DNA from: Bacteroidales bacterium
Lineage (GTDB): Bacteria > Bacteroidota > Bacteroidia > Bacteroidales > UBA10428
Reading direction: 5' to 3'
Assembly: GCA_016931575.1 (NCBI GenBank)
Contig: JAFGEO010000053.1
Location: forward strand, 1 to 34,899
Length of the DNA: 34,899 nucleotides
Shown: one piece after another, positions 1 through 6,976 of the stretch
How the letters are laid out: each line of letters opens with the position of its first letter
Numbering within the stretch: position 1 is the first letter of the stretch
Translations under genes and position numbers: made by a program
The notes under the pieces: model-generated
Seen by the model: only the letters and a program-made list of their open reading frames with translations
What the model was told of the DNA's origin: nothing
Database searches by the model: none

Positions 1-4
1 GCCC

Positions 5-26
5 GTCCCCCTGGAATTAGGGGGAC
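5..26. repeat. GC-rich short hairpin, 8-bp perfect stem
   Basis: GTCCCCCT at 5-12 pairs perfectly with AGGGGGAC at 19-26 around a 6-nt loop. A related sequence at 2915-2934 matches 17 of 20 positions of 3-22 but has lost part of the stem. A shorter relative in opposite orientation, sharing 12 bases (GGAATTAGGGGG), is at 6671-6682. This looks like a dispersed intergenic palindrome. No run of T follows, so it is not a clear terminator. Confidence 0.45.
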
Positions 27-195
27 CACAGGGGGTACATAAACCCACCACCCATCCATCAAGCCACCCATCCCCTCAATAACTAAGATCCTGTACCGCT
101 TTTTCGAAGGAAGGAACCATGAGGCTTTTCAAACAGTCAATATACCATAGTGAATAAGATGAATACAGTGAGGACTTAGTGTTGTTAGTTTACTT

Positions 196-228
196 TTTGT
201 TCTCTGTGGTTGATAATTTTTATGTTTC
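196..228 (+). promoter_or_regulatory. Possible Bacteroidota-type promoter for the M28 peptidase
   Basis: TTTG at 196-199 and TATGTTTC at 221-228 are separated by 21 nt. They resemble the Bacteroidota -33 TTTG and -7 TAnnTTTG boxes, with one mismatch in the -7 box. The peptidase start lies about 168 nt downstream, which would give a long leader, so this is a weak call. Confidence 0.28.
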
Positions 229-395
229 AGGCCTGGGTATAGCAGGTTGCTGGATTTTTGAGTGTTATTTTATACCCACCCCAGTCCTCCCATCTTTTCG
301 GGAAGAAGCATGTATCCCGGACCAAAACATAATATTATCTTTACCCAACACAAAACCCTCTGGATATAATAGAAACAAGTATCAAAACCTTAATA

Positions 396-1766
396 ATGAA
401 ATTATTACCTGCATGTATCCTTGTCATTTCCCTGTTTCAGACCCTTTCAGCACAGAACAGCGACAGCACCATCATCTCCCAGATCTACAGCAATGCCTTG
501 ACGAGCAGGCAATCGTATGCGAACCTGGTTGAGATCTGCGAAAAAGCGCCCGGCCGACTGGTTGGCAGTCACGCTTCCGAAGAAGCGATCCGCCTGTTCG
601 CCCGTCAGCTTAAAGACGCCGGGGCGGATACCGTCTACCGGCAGGAATATTATGCCGGCAGCTGGCAGTGCCTGGGCACCGCAAAGGTCGTAGCCATGGG
701 GAAAGCGGGGGCAGATACCCTCCATGCCGTGGCACTCGGGCCCTCTGTCGGCACCCCCGAAGACGGCATACAGGCAAAGGTGATCGAGGTATATTCCCCT
801 GAGTCGCTTGACAGCCTGGATCCTGCGCTTATTAAAGACAAGATCGTCTTCTTCAACAAGCCCATGAACAACTCCTTCCTGATGACCGGGCGGGCCTATG
901 GCGATGCCATCAGCCAGCGGATATGGGGTGCTTCAAAAGCTTCGGAGTACGGTGCCCGGGCCGTATTGATCCGTTCCCTGGGCATTGAGATCGACGACTA
1001 CCCGCATACAGGAGTTACTATCTACAAGGAGGGTGTCAGGAAGATCCCTGCGCTGGCGCTCAGCACCTACGATGCCGAAAAGCTCAGTGCCCTGCTCAGG
1101 GAGCAACCGCGAACCGAGGTATGGATGCACCTTACGACCATAACCCATGATTCCGTACTTACCTGCAACCTCGTGGCTGAGATCAGGGGGACGACCGAGC
1201 CCGAAAAAGTTATCCTGGTGGGCGGACATATGGATTCCTGGCACAATACCGCCGGCGCACATGACGATGCCGCAGGCTGCGTGCAGTCCATTGATGTACT
1301 GAGGATCTTCCGGGAGCTGGATATCCGGCCCAGGCACACCCTGCGGGCGGTCCTCTTCATGGACGAAGAGATCAGCCAGACCGGCGCCAAAGAATACGCC
1401 CGCATCGTAGGGGTGGAGGGAACCCCGCACCTGCTTGCCATTGAATCCGATGCCGGGGGCTTCCTGCCCCTTGGTTTTTCGGTCCAGGCAAATGATACCG
1501 TCGTTGCCCGCCTTGCAGAACTTGGGGGTGTGCTTAAGGAGTACGGCATTTATACCATCGCCAAGGGCCATTCCGGTGTCGATATCGAGCCTTTAGCCCA
1601 ATACGGCATTCCCCTGATCGGGCTGAACACCAATGGGCAGCGCTACTTTGAGATCCACCATGCAGCTTTTGATACACCGGAGATGGTGGGTCGGAGGGAG
1701 ATGCAGCTGGGTACGGCGGGGATGGCATCGTTGATTTTCCTGATTGATACGTATGGGGTTGAATAA
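396..1766 (+). CDS. Secreted M28-family zinc peptidase (carboxypeptidase Q/aminopeptidase-like)
   Basis: The 456-residue protein starts with a clear signal peptide (residues 1-19, cleavage after LSAQ), so it should act in the periplasm or outside the cell. The C-terminal half carries the M28 metal site: HMD at 278-280, a DD pair at 290-291 within AHDDAAG, a DEE triad at 323-325, ESDAGG with Asp352, and an HH pair at 421-422. These fit the co-catalytic two-zinc centre that cleaves N-terminal or dipeptide substrates. The region at about 60-240 resembles the PA-like insert domain of carboxypeptidase Q-type enzymes. It is monocistronic, with no plus-strand partner nearby. Substrate specificity cannot be read from sequence. 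The ATG at 396 is chosen because the signal peptide begins there. Confidence 0.9.
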   Translation: MKLLPACILVISLFQTLSAQNSDSTIISQIYSNALTSRQSYANLVEICEKAPGRLVGSHASEEAIRLFARQLKDAGADTVYRQEYYAGSWQCLGTAKVVAMGKAGADTLHAVALGPSVGTPEDGIQAKVIEVYSPESLDSLDPALIKDKIVFFNKPMNNSFLMTGRAYGDAISQRIWGASKASEYGARAVLIRSLGIEIDDYPHTGVTIYKEGVRKIPALALSTYDAEKLSALLREQPRTEVWMHLTTITHDSVLTCNLVAEIRGTTEPEKVILVGGHMDSWHNTAGAHDDAAGCVQSIDVLRIFRELDIRPRHTLRAVLFMDEEISQTGAKEYARIVGVEGTPHLLAIESDAGGFLPLGFSVQANDTVVARLAELGGVLKEYGIYTIAKGHSGVDIEPLAQYGIPLIGLNTNGQRYFEIHHAAFDTPEMVGRREMQLGTAGMASLIFLIDTYGVE

Positions 1767-1817
1767 TATGTTGTTTATGGGTTGTGGGTAATGCCTTTTT
1801 ACTGACCGTTTCATTGA

Positions 1818-2159
1818 AATATTCCGGATAATAAGTCAGATATAAAGATACTTCTTGCCACCGTTCTGAATCCATTTGAGATTTTCTATTATGCTTCCTT
1901 CTTACACCTTGTTTTCGTTAAGATACATCCATTCCAGGATGGGAACGGTCGGATAGCAAGATTGATTGAGAAATGGTTTTTAATTCAAAAAATCGGGCAA
2001 AAAGCTACTTCAGTACAGTTAGAGAAAAACTACTATAAGAACCTTAAAGACCATTATTCAAATATTAAAAAACTTGGTCTTGAGTATGAAAATCTAGACT
2101 ATTCAAAAAGTCTTGATTTCCTGCTTATGACAGTAAAAGGAATAGATAACCAAGAGTAG
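1818..2159 (+). pseudogene. Fic-domain protein, truncated C-terminal relic
   Basis: Translating from the stop at 1815-1817 gives an open frame without a good start codon that reads NPFEIFYYASFLHLVFVKIHPF followed by QDGNGRIARLIEKWFL. This is the second half of a Fic domain with the catalytic HPFxDGNGRxxR motif intact (His at 1926-1928). Fic enzymes transfer AMP or other nucleotide parts to protein hydroxyls. The N-terminal half, with the helices that position substrate and any inhibitory helix, is missing. The frame ends at 2159 after about 114 codons, with an AT-rich, Lys-rich tail. The TTG at 1962 lies inside the motif and cannot be the true start. The composition is clearly more AT-rich than that of its neighbours, suggesting acquired DNA. 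I read it as the remains of a deleted gene. Confidence 0.75.
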
Positions 2160-2249
2160 GCACATACCCACAACATTACCTATACGCACCCTCATCAACA
2201 CTCCACCAGCCATTCAAAAAGCACTTGTAAACCCTCCCACCAGACAACC

Positions 2250-2825
2250 CTAAAACCCCATCATCCCCCGTATCTTATCTGCATTCTCCTTCGACGTCAG
2301 CTCTTCCAGCAGCATCAAAGCCACATTCAGTGCCGTCCAGGGATTCCAGGAGGTGATGATCTTATCCGTCACCACGATGGGTTCGTGGACCACCTGACCG
2401 CCGAATTCCTTCAGGGCTTCACGGCGGACCTTCATGTTATAGGTTGTGCATCGCTTTCCCTTCAGGATGCCGCTTTTACCCACAGGCAGTGCTCCCGAGC
2501 AGATGGAGGCGATCATTTTGTCCTGAGCTTTAAAGGTACGGATGAGCTGAAGGAATTTCTCATCATAGGCATCCTTATAGAATCCATACACTTCAAATCC
2601 TCCGGGTATGGCGAGCGCATCAAAGTCGGCAGGGTCCACTTCATCCGCCAGGTAATCCACCACCAATCGCTGGTCAAAGGAAGATTTTATTTCTTTCCGG
2701 AGTCCGCAGGTAAAAAGCCTTGTGGAGCCGTCGCCATCCTCCAGGTTCCAGCCCATAACATCAATAAAAACAGCGGCTTCATAGAACTCAAAGCCTTCGG
2801 AGAGCAGGAGCAATACTCTTTTCAT
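2250..2825 (-). CDS. DJ-1/PfpI family protein (class I glutamine amidotransferase fold)
   Basis: The 191-residue protein covers one DJ-1/PfpI domain. Visible landmarks are the N-terminal strand followed by SEGFEFYE (the conserved Glu near residue 16 belongs to the active site), the DALAIPGGFEVYG loop at about 69-81, and the nucleophile elbow ASICSGALPVG with Cys109. Family members include deglycase-like, chaperone and ThiJ-type proteins, so the reaction is not settled by sequence. The length is normal for a stand-alone member and no signal peptide is present, so it should be cytosolic. It lies 129 bp downstream of the esterase gene on the same strand and may share its transcript with the Crp/Fnr regulator further upstream. 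Confidence 0.88.
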   Translation of the reverse strand: MKRVLLLLSEGFEFYEAAVFIDVMGWNLEDGDGSTRLFTCGLRKEIKSSFDQRLVVDYLADEVDPADFDALAIPGGFEVYGFYKDAYDEKFLQLIRTFKAQDKMIASICSGALPVGKSGILKGKRCTTYNMKVRREALKEFGGQVVHEPIVVTDKIITSWNPWTALNVALMLLEELTSKENADKIRGMMGF

Positions 2826-2914
2826 GATAGGGGGTTTAGGTTATTTGTGGGGGAAATTAGTTAATTTTTCGGAGTTCATGCTTGGTATTTTCCAACCTAC
2901 AAGGCTCAGAGTTG

Positions 2915-2934
2915 CCGTCCCCCTGAGGTTAGGG
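2915..2934. repeat. Degenerate copy of the GC-rich hairpin at 5-26
   Basis: CCGTCCCCCTGAGGTTAGGG at 2915-2934 matches bases 3-22 of the window at 17 of 20 positions. The right arm is broken (AGGGCC instead of AGGGGGAC). It sits between the esterase and DJ-1 genes. Confidence 0.4.
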
Positions 2935-2954
2935 CCTGTCCTTGCTCTCAACGC

Positions 2955-3872
2955 TCACTCTCGCTCTGTTATAAACTCCGCAATCTCTTCCAGGGCCTCC
3001 GTCGCTTCCCGGAACATGGGTGCCATCAGCGGATAGCAGTGTACCATCCCTTCTCCCGCCCGGAAAGAGATGTCAACCCCCGCAGCTTTAGCCTTCTCGT
3101 AAAAGCGACGGCCGTCATCGAAGAGCTCGTCGTCCTTTCCGGAATTGATGAAGATGGGAGGGAGGCCGTGCAGGTCTCCATAGAGGGGCGAGATCAGGGG
3201 ATCCCTGGGATCGTGATCGCCAGCATAGTATTTGCTAAACACGACCCAGGAATCCTGTGGTGCTACAGACCTGCGGTTGGCGGTATGATAGGAGTCGCCG
3301 GTCAGGGCCAGGTCGGTCCAGGGGGATATGGCTACTGCTGCAGCAGGCTGTGGAAGCTGGTTTTGCTTTAGCGCAAGCAGCAGGGCCAGGGCCAGGCCTC
3401 CGCCGGCCGATTCACCCATGACCACAATGTTTTCCGGGGCAAATCCCTTTCTCAGTACTTCCTGATAGACATTCAGGGAGTCATTAACGGCATGGGGGTA
3501 GGGGAATTCCGGGGCGAGGCGGTATTCGTAGTGGAGCAATGGCAGACCGGTTTTCATGGCTATTTTGGAGACGATGCCCCGGTGGTCGTTGCAGGAACCG
3601 GAAACGTAGCCTCCTCCGTGGACATAGAAAATAAGTTTCGTGGCATCGGCATTTCCGGGCCGGAGCCATTCGGCTTGCATTCCTGCCAGCATTTCTTCTT
3701 CCACATGGATGCCTTCCGGGAGTTTTCCGAAGCGGGCAGCCCCCTTTTCGCAGCGCTCACGAAAGGCAGGGATGGAGGTATTGAAATCGAAGCGCTCTTT
3801 CTTCAGCTTACCCGCCAGTAAATGCTGGTTGCGAAGCAGGGCGCTTATCAGTTGTGCTTTAAAACTTGTCAT
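2955..3872 (-). CDS. Alpha/beta hydrolase, hormone-sensitive-lipase type esterase
   Basis: This 305-residue protein has all the markers of the HSL (bacterial family IV) esterases. The oxyanion-hole motif HGGGYVSG is at 85-92, the nucleophile elbow GESAGGG has Ser155, the acid is Asp247 or Asp248 in SGKDDELFDDG, and the catalytic His278 is in GMVHCYP. It has no signal peptide, so it is probably a cytosolic carboxylesterase acting on short acyl esters; the natural substrate is unknown. The gene follows the Crp/Fnr regulator with a 62-bp gap and precedes the DJ-1 gene on the same strand, so the three may form a regulated unit. The ATG at 3872 gives a normal full-length N-terminal cap region. Confidence 0.92.
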   Translation of the reverse strand: MTSFKAQLISALLRNQHLLAGKLKKERFDFNTSIPAFRERCEKGAARFGKLPEGIHVEEEMLAGMQAEWLRPGNADATKLIFYVHGGGYVSGSCNDHRGIVSKIAMKTGLPLLHYEYRLAPEFPYPHAVNDSLNVYQEVLRKGFAPENIVVMGESAGGGLALALLLALKQNQLPQPAAAVAISPWTDLALTGDSYHTANRRSVAPQDSWVVFSKYYAGDHDPRDPLISPLYGDLHGLPPIFINSGKDDELFDDGRRFYEKAKAAGVDISFRAGEGMVHCYPLMAPMFREATEALEEIAEFITERE

Positions 3873-3934
3873 GTCAGCATAATTTTTCAGGAGACAAAAT
3901 TCTGAAACAGCCGGTTAAAAATACTGCACCCAGG

Positions 3935-4513
3935 TTAAGTTTTTTGGTTGAAGTTTTTTTTTCGGATCCGGCTCAGCGACTGAGGTGCTATTCCAAGGAA
4001 GGTCGACAGGTGTTTCAGGGGGATCTTCTGGATGAGGCTCGCCGGGTAATCTTCAAGCAGTTTAAGGTAGCGGGCTTCGGCGGTTAAGGTTTTTGTTTCC
4101 AGCAGGAGCTTTTCGGAAAACTCCTGGATCTCGTTGAGGATCTTCCGCATGAAGATGTTCCATACATGGATGGTTTCCAGCTTCCTGTATTGCTCATACC
4201 CCGTTCTCCATACCACGGTATCCTCAAGTGCCTGGATTCCTTCTTCGGCAGCGCACTGTTTTCTGAAACTTATTTTCGAGGTAAAACAGTAAGGGGCAAT
4301 CGTAAAGGTTTTGGTGATGTCTTCTCCGTCAATGGTGTAAAAGAAGCGGATGAGCCCGCTTTCCAGGAAATAAAAATGGCGGCAGACGGAACCTTCTTCC
4401 AGGATGAGGGAATTCTTCTTATAAGTTAACCGTTCGAATTCCTGTCGAATCGACTGCCAGTCGCTGTCCGACAATGGTGTATGTTGTTCAATGAATGCAC
4501 GAAGATTGTCCAC
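3935..4513 (-). CDS. Crp/Fnr-family transcriptional regulator
   Basis: The 192-residue protein has a cyclic-nucleotide-binding-type beta barrel (about 15-115; note LILEEGSVCRHFYFLESGLIR), a long dimerisation helix (about 118-150) and a C-terminal helix-turn-helix (about 163-187; IPLKHLSTFLGIAPQSLSRI). This short form is common in Bacteroidota, where such regulators sense small molecules or stress and often control adjacent genes. No Fnr-type cysteine cluster is visible, so it should not be an iron-sulfur oxygen sensor. The start appears to be GTG at 4513, because no in-frame ATG lies nearby upstream and the reading matches the family N-terminus. It is first in a minus-strand cluster with the esterase and DJ-1 genes, which are plausible targets. 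Confidence 0.88.
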   Translation of the reverse strand: MDNLRAFIEQHTPLSDSDWQSIRQEFERLTYKKNSLILEEGSVCRHFYFLESGLIRFFYTIDGEDITKTFTIAPYCFTSKISFRKQCAAEEGIQALEDTVVWRTGYEQYRKLETIHVWNIFMRKILNEIQEFSEKLLLETKTLTAEARYLKLLEDYPASLIQKIPLKHLSTFLGIAPQSLSRIRKKNFNQKT

Positions 4514-4542
4514 CTGGGTTGAATTTGATGCTACACAGGCTT

Positions 4543-4550
4543 TAAAGATA
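4543..4550 (-). promoter_or_regulatory. Candidate -7 box for the Crp/Fnr regulator gene
   Basis: On the minus strand this reads TATCTTTA, seven of eight matches to TAnnTTTG, about 30 nt upstream of the GTG start. No convincing TTTG -33 box is seen. The same octamer precedes the FNR-like reductase gene at 26681-26688. Confidence 0.3.
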
Positions 4551-4645
4551 AGATTTTTTTAGGCAGAGCAGCAGACATCAGCGATAGCCATAGTCTCACC
4601 GGCACATCCAGGTAGGATCCTGGCTCTTGATTAATTCCCCGATTA

Positions 4646-5419
4646 TTAACCATGGATCATCAATGCAGTTCGCACCTGCTTTTTGTAACTTCGTCCGATA
4701 GGAAGCTCTTTGTCACCGGTCAGGATCACCCCCTCGTAATTAAAATTCAGAATTTGCTCCGTGTTGATAATGAATGAGCGGTGGATCCTCAGGAAGGTAT
4801 CCGGGAGCAGGCCTTCCACGCGACTGATCTTTTCTTTGCTGGTCACCGTTTTTCCCTGAACCATGTGTACCTTAACATAATCAGAAAGGCTCTCGATAAA
4901 AAGTATCTGTTCGTAAGGGATCCTGGCGGTCTTCCGGTTTGAGATCAATTCAAGGGCACCCTTCTTCATCTTGTTTTTCTCTTCCTTGAGATCGGTAATC
5001 ATACGCTGGTTGAGGTGGTACTGCCGGATCATCAGGAGGAAGGATCCCAGGAAGACCACCATGTAGAGTACAATGCCCAGGATGATGGTGTCGTGCGAAT
5101 AAATTCCCATGGCACTCATGTTGAAATTTGCCAGGTAGATGAAGGACACGAGCAGGACAAGGGTTTCAAAATAGAGCGAAGCAATGAGGGTATAGATAAA
5201 ATACAGGATGAAGTGGAAGTATTTTCCTTTTAACAGGTATTTCGGGACCAGGAAAAAATTAAAGAAGTAGGAAGTGGCCATTACTACCGGCAGGAGGAAG
5301 ATCACAAAGTAAAATGCCTTAACACTGCTGTGCCATGATTGGCCGAAGATCAGCACCAGGATCAGTACAACGAGGACCCAGAAAAGGATATGGAAATATG
5401 CGATGGTCTTCTTTTTCAT
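4646..5419 (-). CDS. Membrane-anchored LytTR-type transcriptional regulator without receiver domain
   Basis: The 257-residue protein begins with four hydrophobic segments (about 7-28, 33-57, 67-95 and 108-130), then a short charged helix (about 132-155) and a C-terminal LytTR DNA-binding domain (about 160-255; YEQILFIESLSDYVKVH, FLRIHRSFIIN). No receiver domain is present. The likely mechanism is direct membrane sensing, with the LytTR domain binding DNA from the inner membrane; this membrane-LytTR arrangement is common in Bacteroidota. No histidine kinase is encoded beside it. It is transcribed divergently from the ExbB/MotA-like gene at 5590, a plausible target given the 170-bp shared intergenic region. 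Confidence 0.85.
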   Translation of the reverse strand: MKKKTIAYFHILFWVLVVLILVLIFGQSWHSSVKAFYFVIFLLPVVMATSYFFNFFLVPKYLLKGKYFHFILYFIYTLIASLYFETLVLLVSFIYLANFNMSAMGIYSHDTIILGIVLYMVVFLGSFLLMIRQYHLNQRMITDLKEEKNKMKKGALELISNRKTARIPYEQILFIESLSDYVKVHMVQGKTVTSKEKISRVEGLLPDTFLRIHRSFIINTEQILNFNYEGVILTGDKELPIGRSYKKQVRTALMIHG

Positions 5420-5525
5420 TTAAAAATTTATGAACGATTCTCCCGAATCTGAGATCGAATATCGCTAAAAAATCTGTTGATGCATGAAACTGTCGGCGAA
5501 TGACAGGGTTAAGACCGGATATGAC

Positions 5526-5558
5526 CTTGCCCCCAGGATACCTCTGACCCTATCTTTG
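5526..5558 (+). promoter_or_regulatory. Bacteroidota-type promoter for the ExbB/MotA-like gene
   Basis: TATCTTTG at 5551-5558 is a perfect TAnnTTTG -7 box, and CTTG at 5526-5529 is a near -33 TTTG with a 21-nt spacer. The gene starts at 5590, which allows a short leader. This is one of the two best-matching promoters in the window. Confidence 0.55.
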
Positions 5559-5589
5559 AAACGATTGTTTAACTTAATACATTTATATC

Positions 5590-5979
5590 ATGAAAGATTT
5601 ATTTTATATGGGGGGAACCCTGTTCATGAGCATGCTGACCATCATACTGATCCTGATGCTTGCCTGGTTCATCATTAATCTGGTAAGCTATTTCAGCAAG
5701 CGCCCGCAGATAGATCTTATCCGAAGGCGGATGAGGCATGTTAAATCCCTTGGGCTTCTTGCGCTGATCATAGGGATACTCGGTCAGCTGATAGGACTGT
5801 ACATGGCGTTCGAGCACATTGAAGCCGCCGGTGATGTTTCTCAGGCTATCGTATTCGGAGGTGTGAAAGTGTCGATGGTCACTACCTTATACGGAGTATT
5901 TATTTACATCGCCTCACTGATCACGTGGATGCTTTCGGACGTATTGTTATTCAGCCGCGAATCTGAGGATACTCCCTGA
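5590..5979 (+). CDS. Very short MotA/TolQ/ExbB-like membrane protein
   Basis: The 129-residue protein has three hydrophobic helices (about 13-35, 52-73 and 94-118). The second and third carry a GILGQLIGLYMAFEHIEAAGD stretch and an AIVFGGVKVSMVTTLYGVF stretch, resembling the pore-helix pair of MotA/TolQ/ExbB proton-channel proteins (GxxGTVxGL and the conserved TTLYG). Classical ExbB or TolQ proteins are about 200-240 residues and work with an ExbD/TolR partner. Here most of the cytoplasmic domain is missing and no ExbD-like gene is adjacent, so energy-transducing function is uncertain. It is divergent from the membrane LytTR gene, which may regulate it. The start is supported by the perfect -7 box about 30 bp upstream. 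Confidence 0.65.
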   Translation: MKDLFYMGGTLFMSMLTIILILMLAWFIINLVSYFSKRPQIDLIRRRMRHVKSLGLLALIIGILGQLIGLYMAFEHIEAAGDVSQAIVFGGVKVSMVTTLYGVFIYIASLITWMLSDVLLFSRESEDTP

Positions 5980-6066
5980 AAAAGTGTACCAAGTGTTTTG
6001 CCGGAAGTCAGTCCCTTTCCTGATCGGAGAATGGTTCCGGTCTGGCGCAAGTCTCCTGACTTGTGC

Positions 6067-6459
6067 CTACTTTCTACCTGTATCATTCCTGAACTCAATC
6101 AGCTCTATCGGCGCCCCGTTATGTCGGATCATTGCCACCCGGATCCCATCCCCCGGGGCATTGGGCTTGGTGATCACATCAAAATCGAAGCGACTGAGCT
6201 CCTTATCGAGGTCGTCTACTTCGAAAGCGATATGGGGTACCGTTTTGATCAGCGCATCGATGGGACAGTCATCCTCAAAGCGCATCCACTCGATTCCAAA
6301 GGGACTGCTATCAAAACCGCTTACATGGAATTTCAGGTGGGGGATATACCGCTCTCCTTGTATCTTTTGGGTGGTGGGGATGCCCATATGATGGTATCTC
6401 CATCCCCATTTGGAGGCTTCGGGGAGTTCGTGGTACTGTCGGGTAACTTGTATGTCCAT
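6067..6459 (-). CDS. VOC (glyoxalase/bleomycin-resistance fold) protein
   Basis: The 130-residue protein matches the VOC superfamily in layout: an early HHMGIPT element (His near residue 23), a central PHIAFEVDDLDKEL stretch at about 74-87 that starts the second beta-alpha-beta module, and a terminal APIELIEF with a metal-type Glu at about 119. These His/Glu positions are consistent with a metal-dependent isomerase, epimerase or dioxygenase, but the substrate cannot be named. It is a single cytosolic domain of normal length. It stands alone: its 3' end faces the ExbB-like gene convergently, and a 517-bp noncoding stretch lies upstream. Confidence 0.8.
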   Translation of the reverse strand: MDIQVTRQYHELPEASKWGWRYHHMGIPTTQKIQGERYIPHLKFHVSGFDSSPFGIEWMRFEDDCPIDALIKTVPHIAFEVDDLDKELSRFDFDVITKPNAPGDGIRVAMIRHNGAPIELIEFRNDTGRK

Positions 6460-6976
6460 GGATTTAAGGCTTAGTAAACGTTGGATGTTCGAAGGTAATA
6501 AAGAAAATAAGAGTTTGGGGTAATCTTTTCAGGGCGTAAGCCCGGTGCTCCAATCAATGTTGCCCCCTTAAAAGCAGGTCACAATCAGCATTAATCTGCG
6601 ATTTTTATCTGGGTGAATCTGCGAAAAAATTGGACGGTTGTGTTCGCTATTTTAACTGGTTTAATACCCACCCCCTAATTCCCCCTCCCTGATCAGTTAA
6701 GCTTTCCGATTGAATAAAAATGTTTACTTTAAATGAGTTATATGGTATAATACAATTCAGCCAGAGGGGAACCGTTGAATACATACTATTAAGCACATGG
6801 ACCAACCGACTCTTCGATAAACTCAGGACCACCATCAGACTAATCCATGGCAATTATGCCCGGTTAATGTCGTCAGTTCCTCAATTAATCAGTTTGTCAG
6901 TTCCTCAGAGATTGCACTCTATTAGAATTTTTGTCAGTCAATCCCAGACTGTAGATTTCGTTAAATCGTTAAAGCC
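6460..6976. other. 517-bp gene-poor gap with degraded repeats
   Basis: No coding region is convincing. A frame at 6720-7040 lacks family features and overlaps the caspase-like gene end. Visible contents are two AATCTGCGA copies (6593-6601 and 6616-6624), a C-rich segment at 6666-6688 that includes the opposite-strand relative of the window-edge palindrome, and two copies of GTCAGTTCCTCA about 24 bp apart near 6872-6906. The composition is more AT-rich than flanking genes. It may be decayed DNA or untranslated leader. Confidence 0.5.
6593..6624. repeat. Short direct repeat AATCTGCGA x2
   Basis: AATCTGCGA occurs at 6593-6601 and again at 6616-6624, with a related ATCTGGG between. Words of this type (atctgcg ... 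gaatctgcg) recur as dispersed intergenic repeats in many environmental bacterial genomes. No protein is encoded. Confidence 0.4.

Larger units (their letters stand above)
1..395. other. Noncoding leader region before the M28 peptidase gene
   Basis: No gene is supported here. An open frame exists from 179 into the peptidase gene, but it starts at GTG, has low-complexity composition and overlaps the peptidase in another frame. The stretch holds a GC-rich hairpin at 5-26 (entered separately), a C-rich segment of CCACCCATCC-like words around 45-80, and a possible promoter at 196-228. The 3' end of whatever lies to the left is not visible. Confidence 0.6.

Noticed and set aside
179-532. 117-codon plus-strand open frame overlapping the M28 gene start
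   Set aside because: It starts at GTG, has no recognisable domain and overlaps a well-supported signal peptide in another frame.
933-1571. Long minus-strand frame inside the M28 gene
   Set aside because: It is an antisense shadow of a high-confidence coding region and has no domain of its own.
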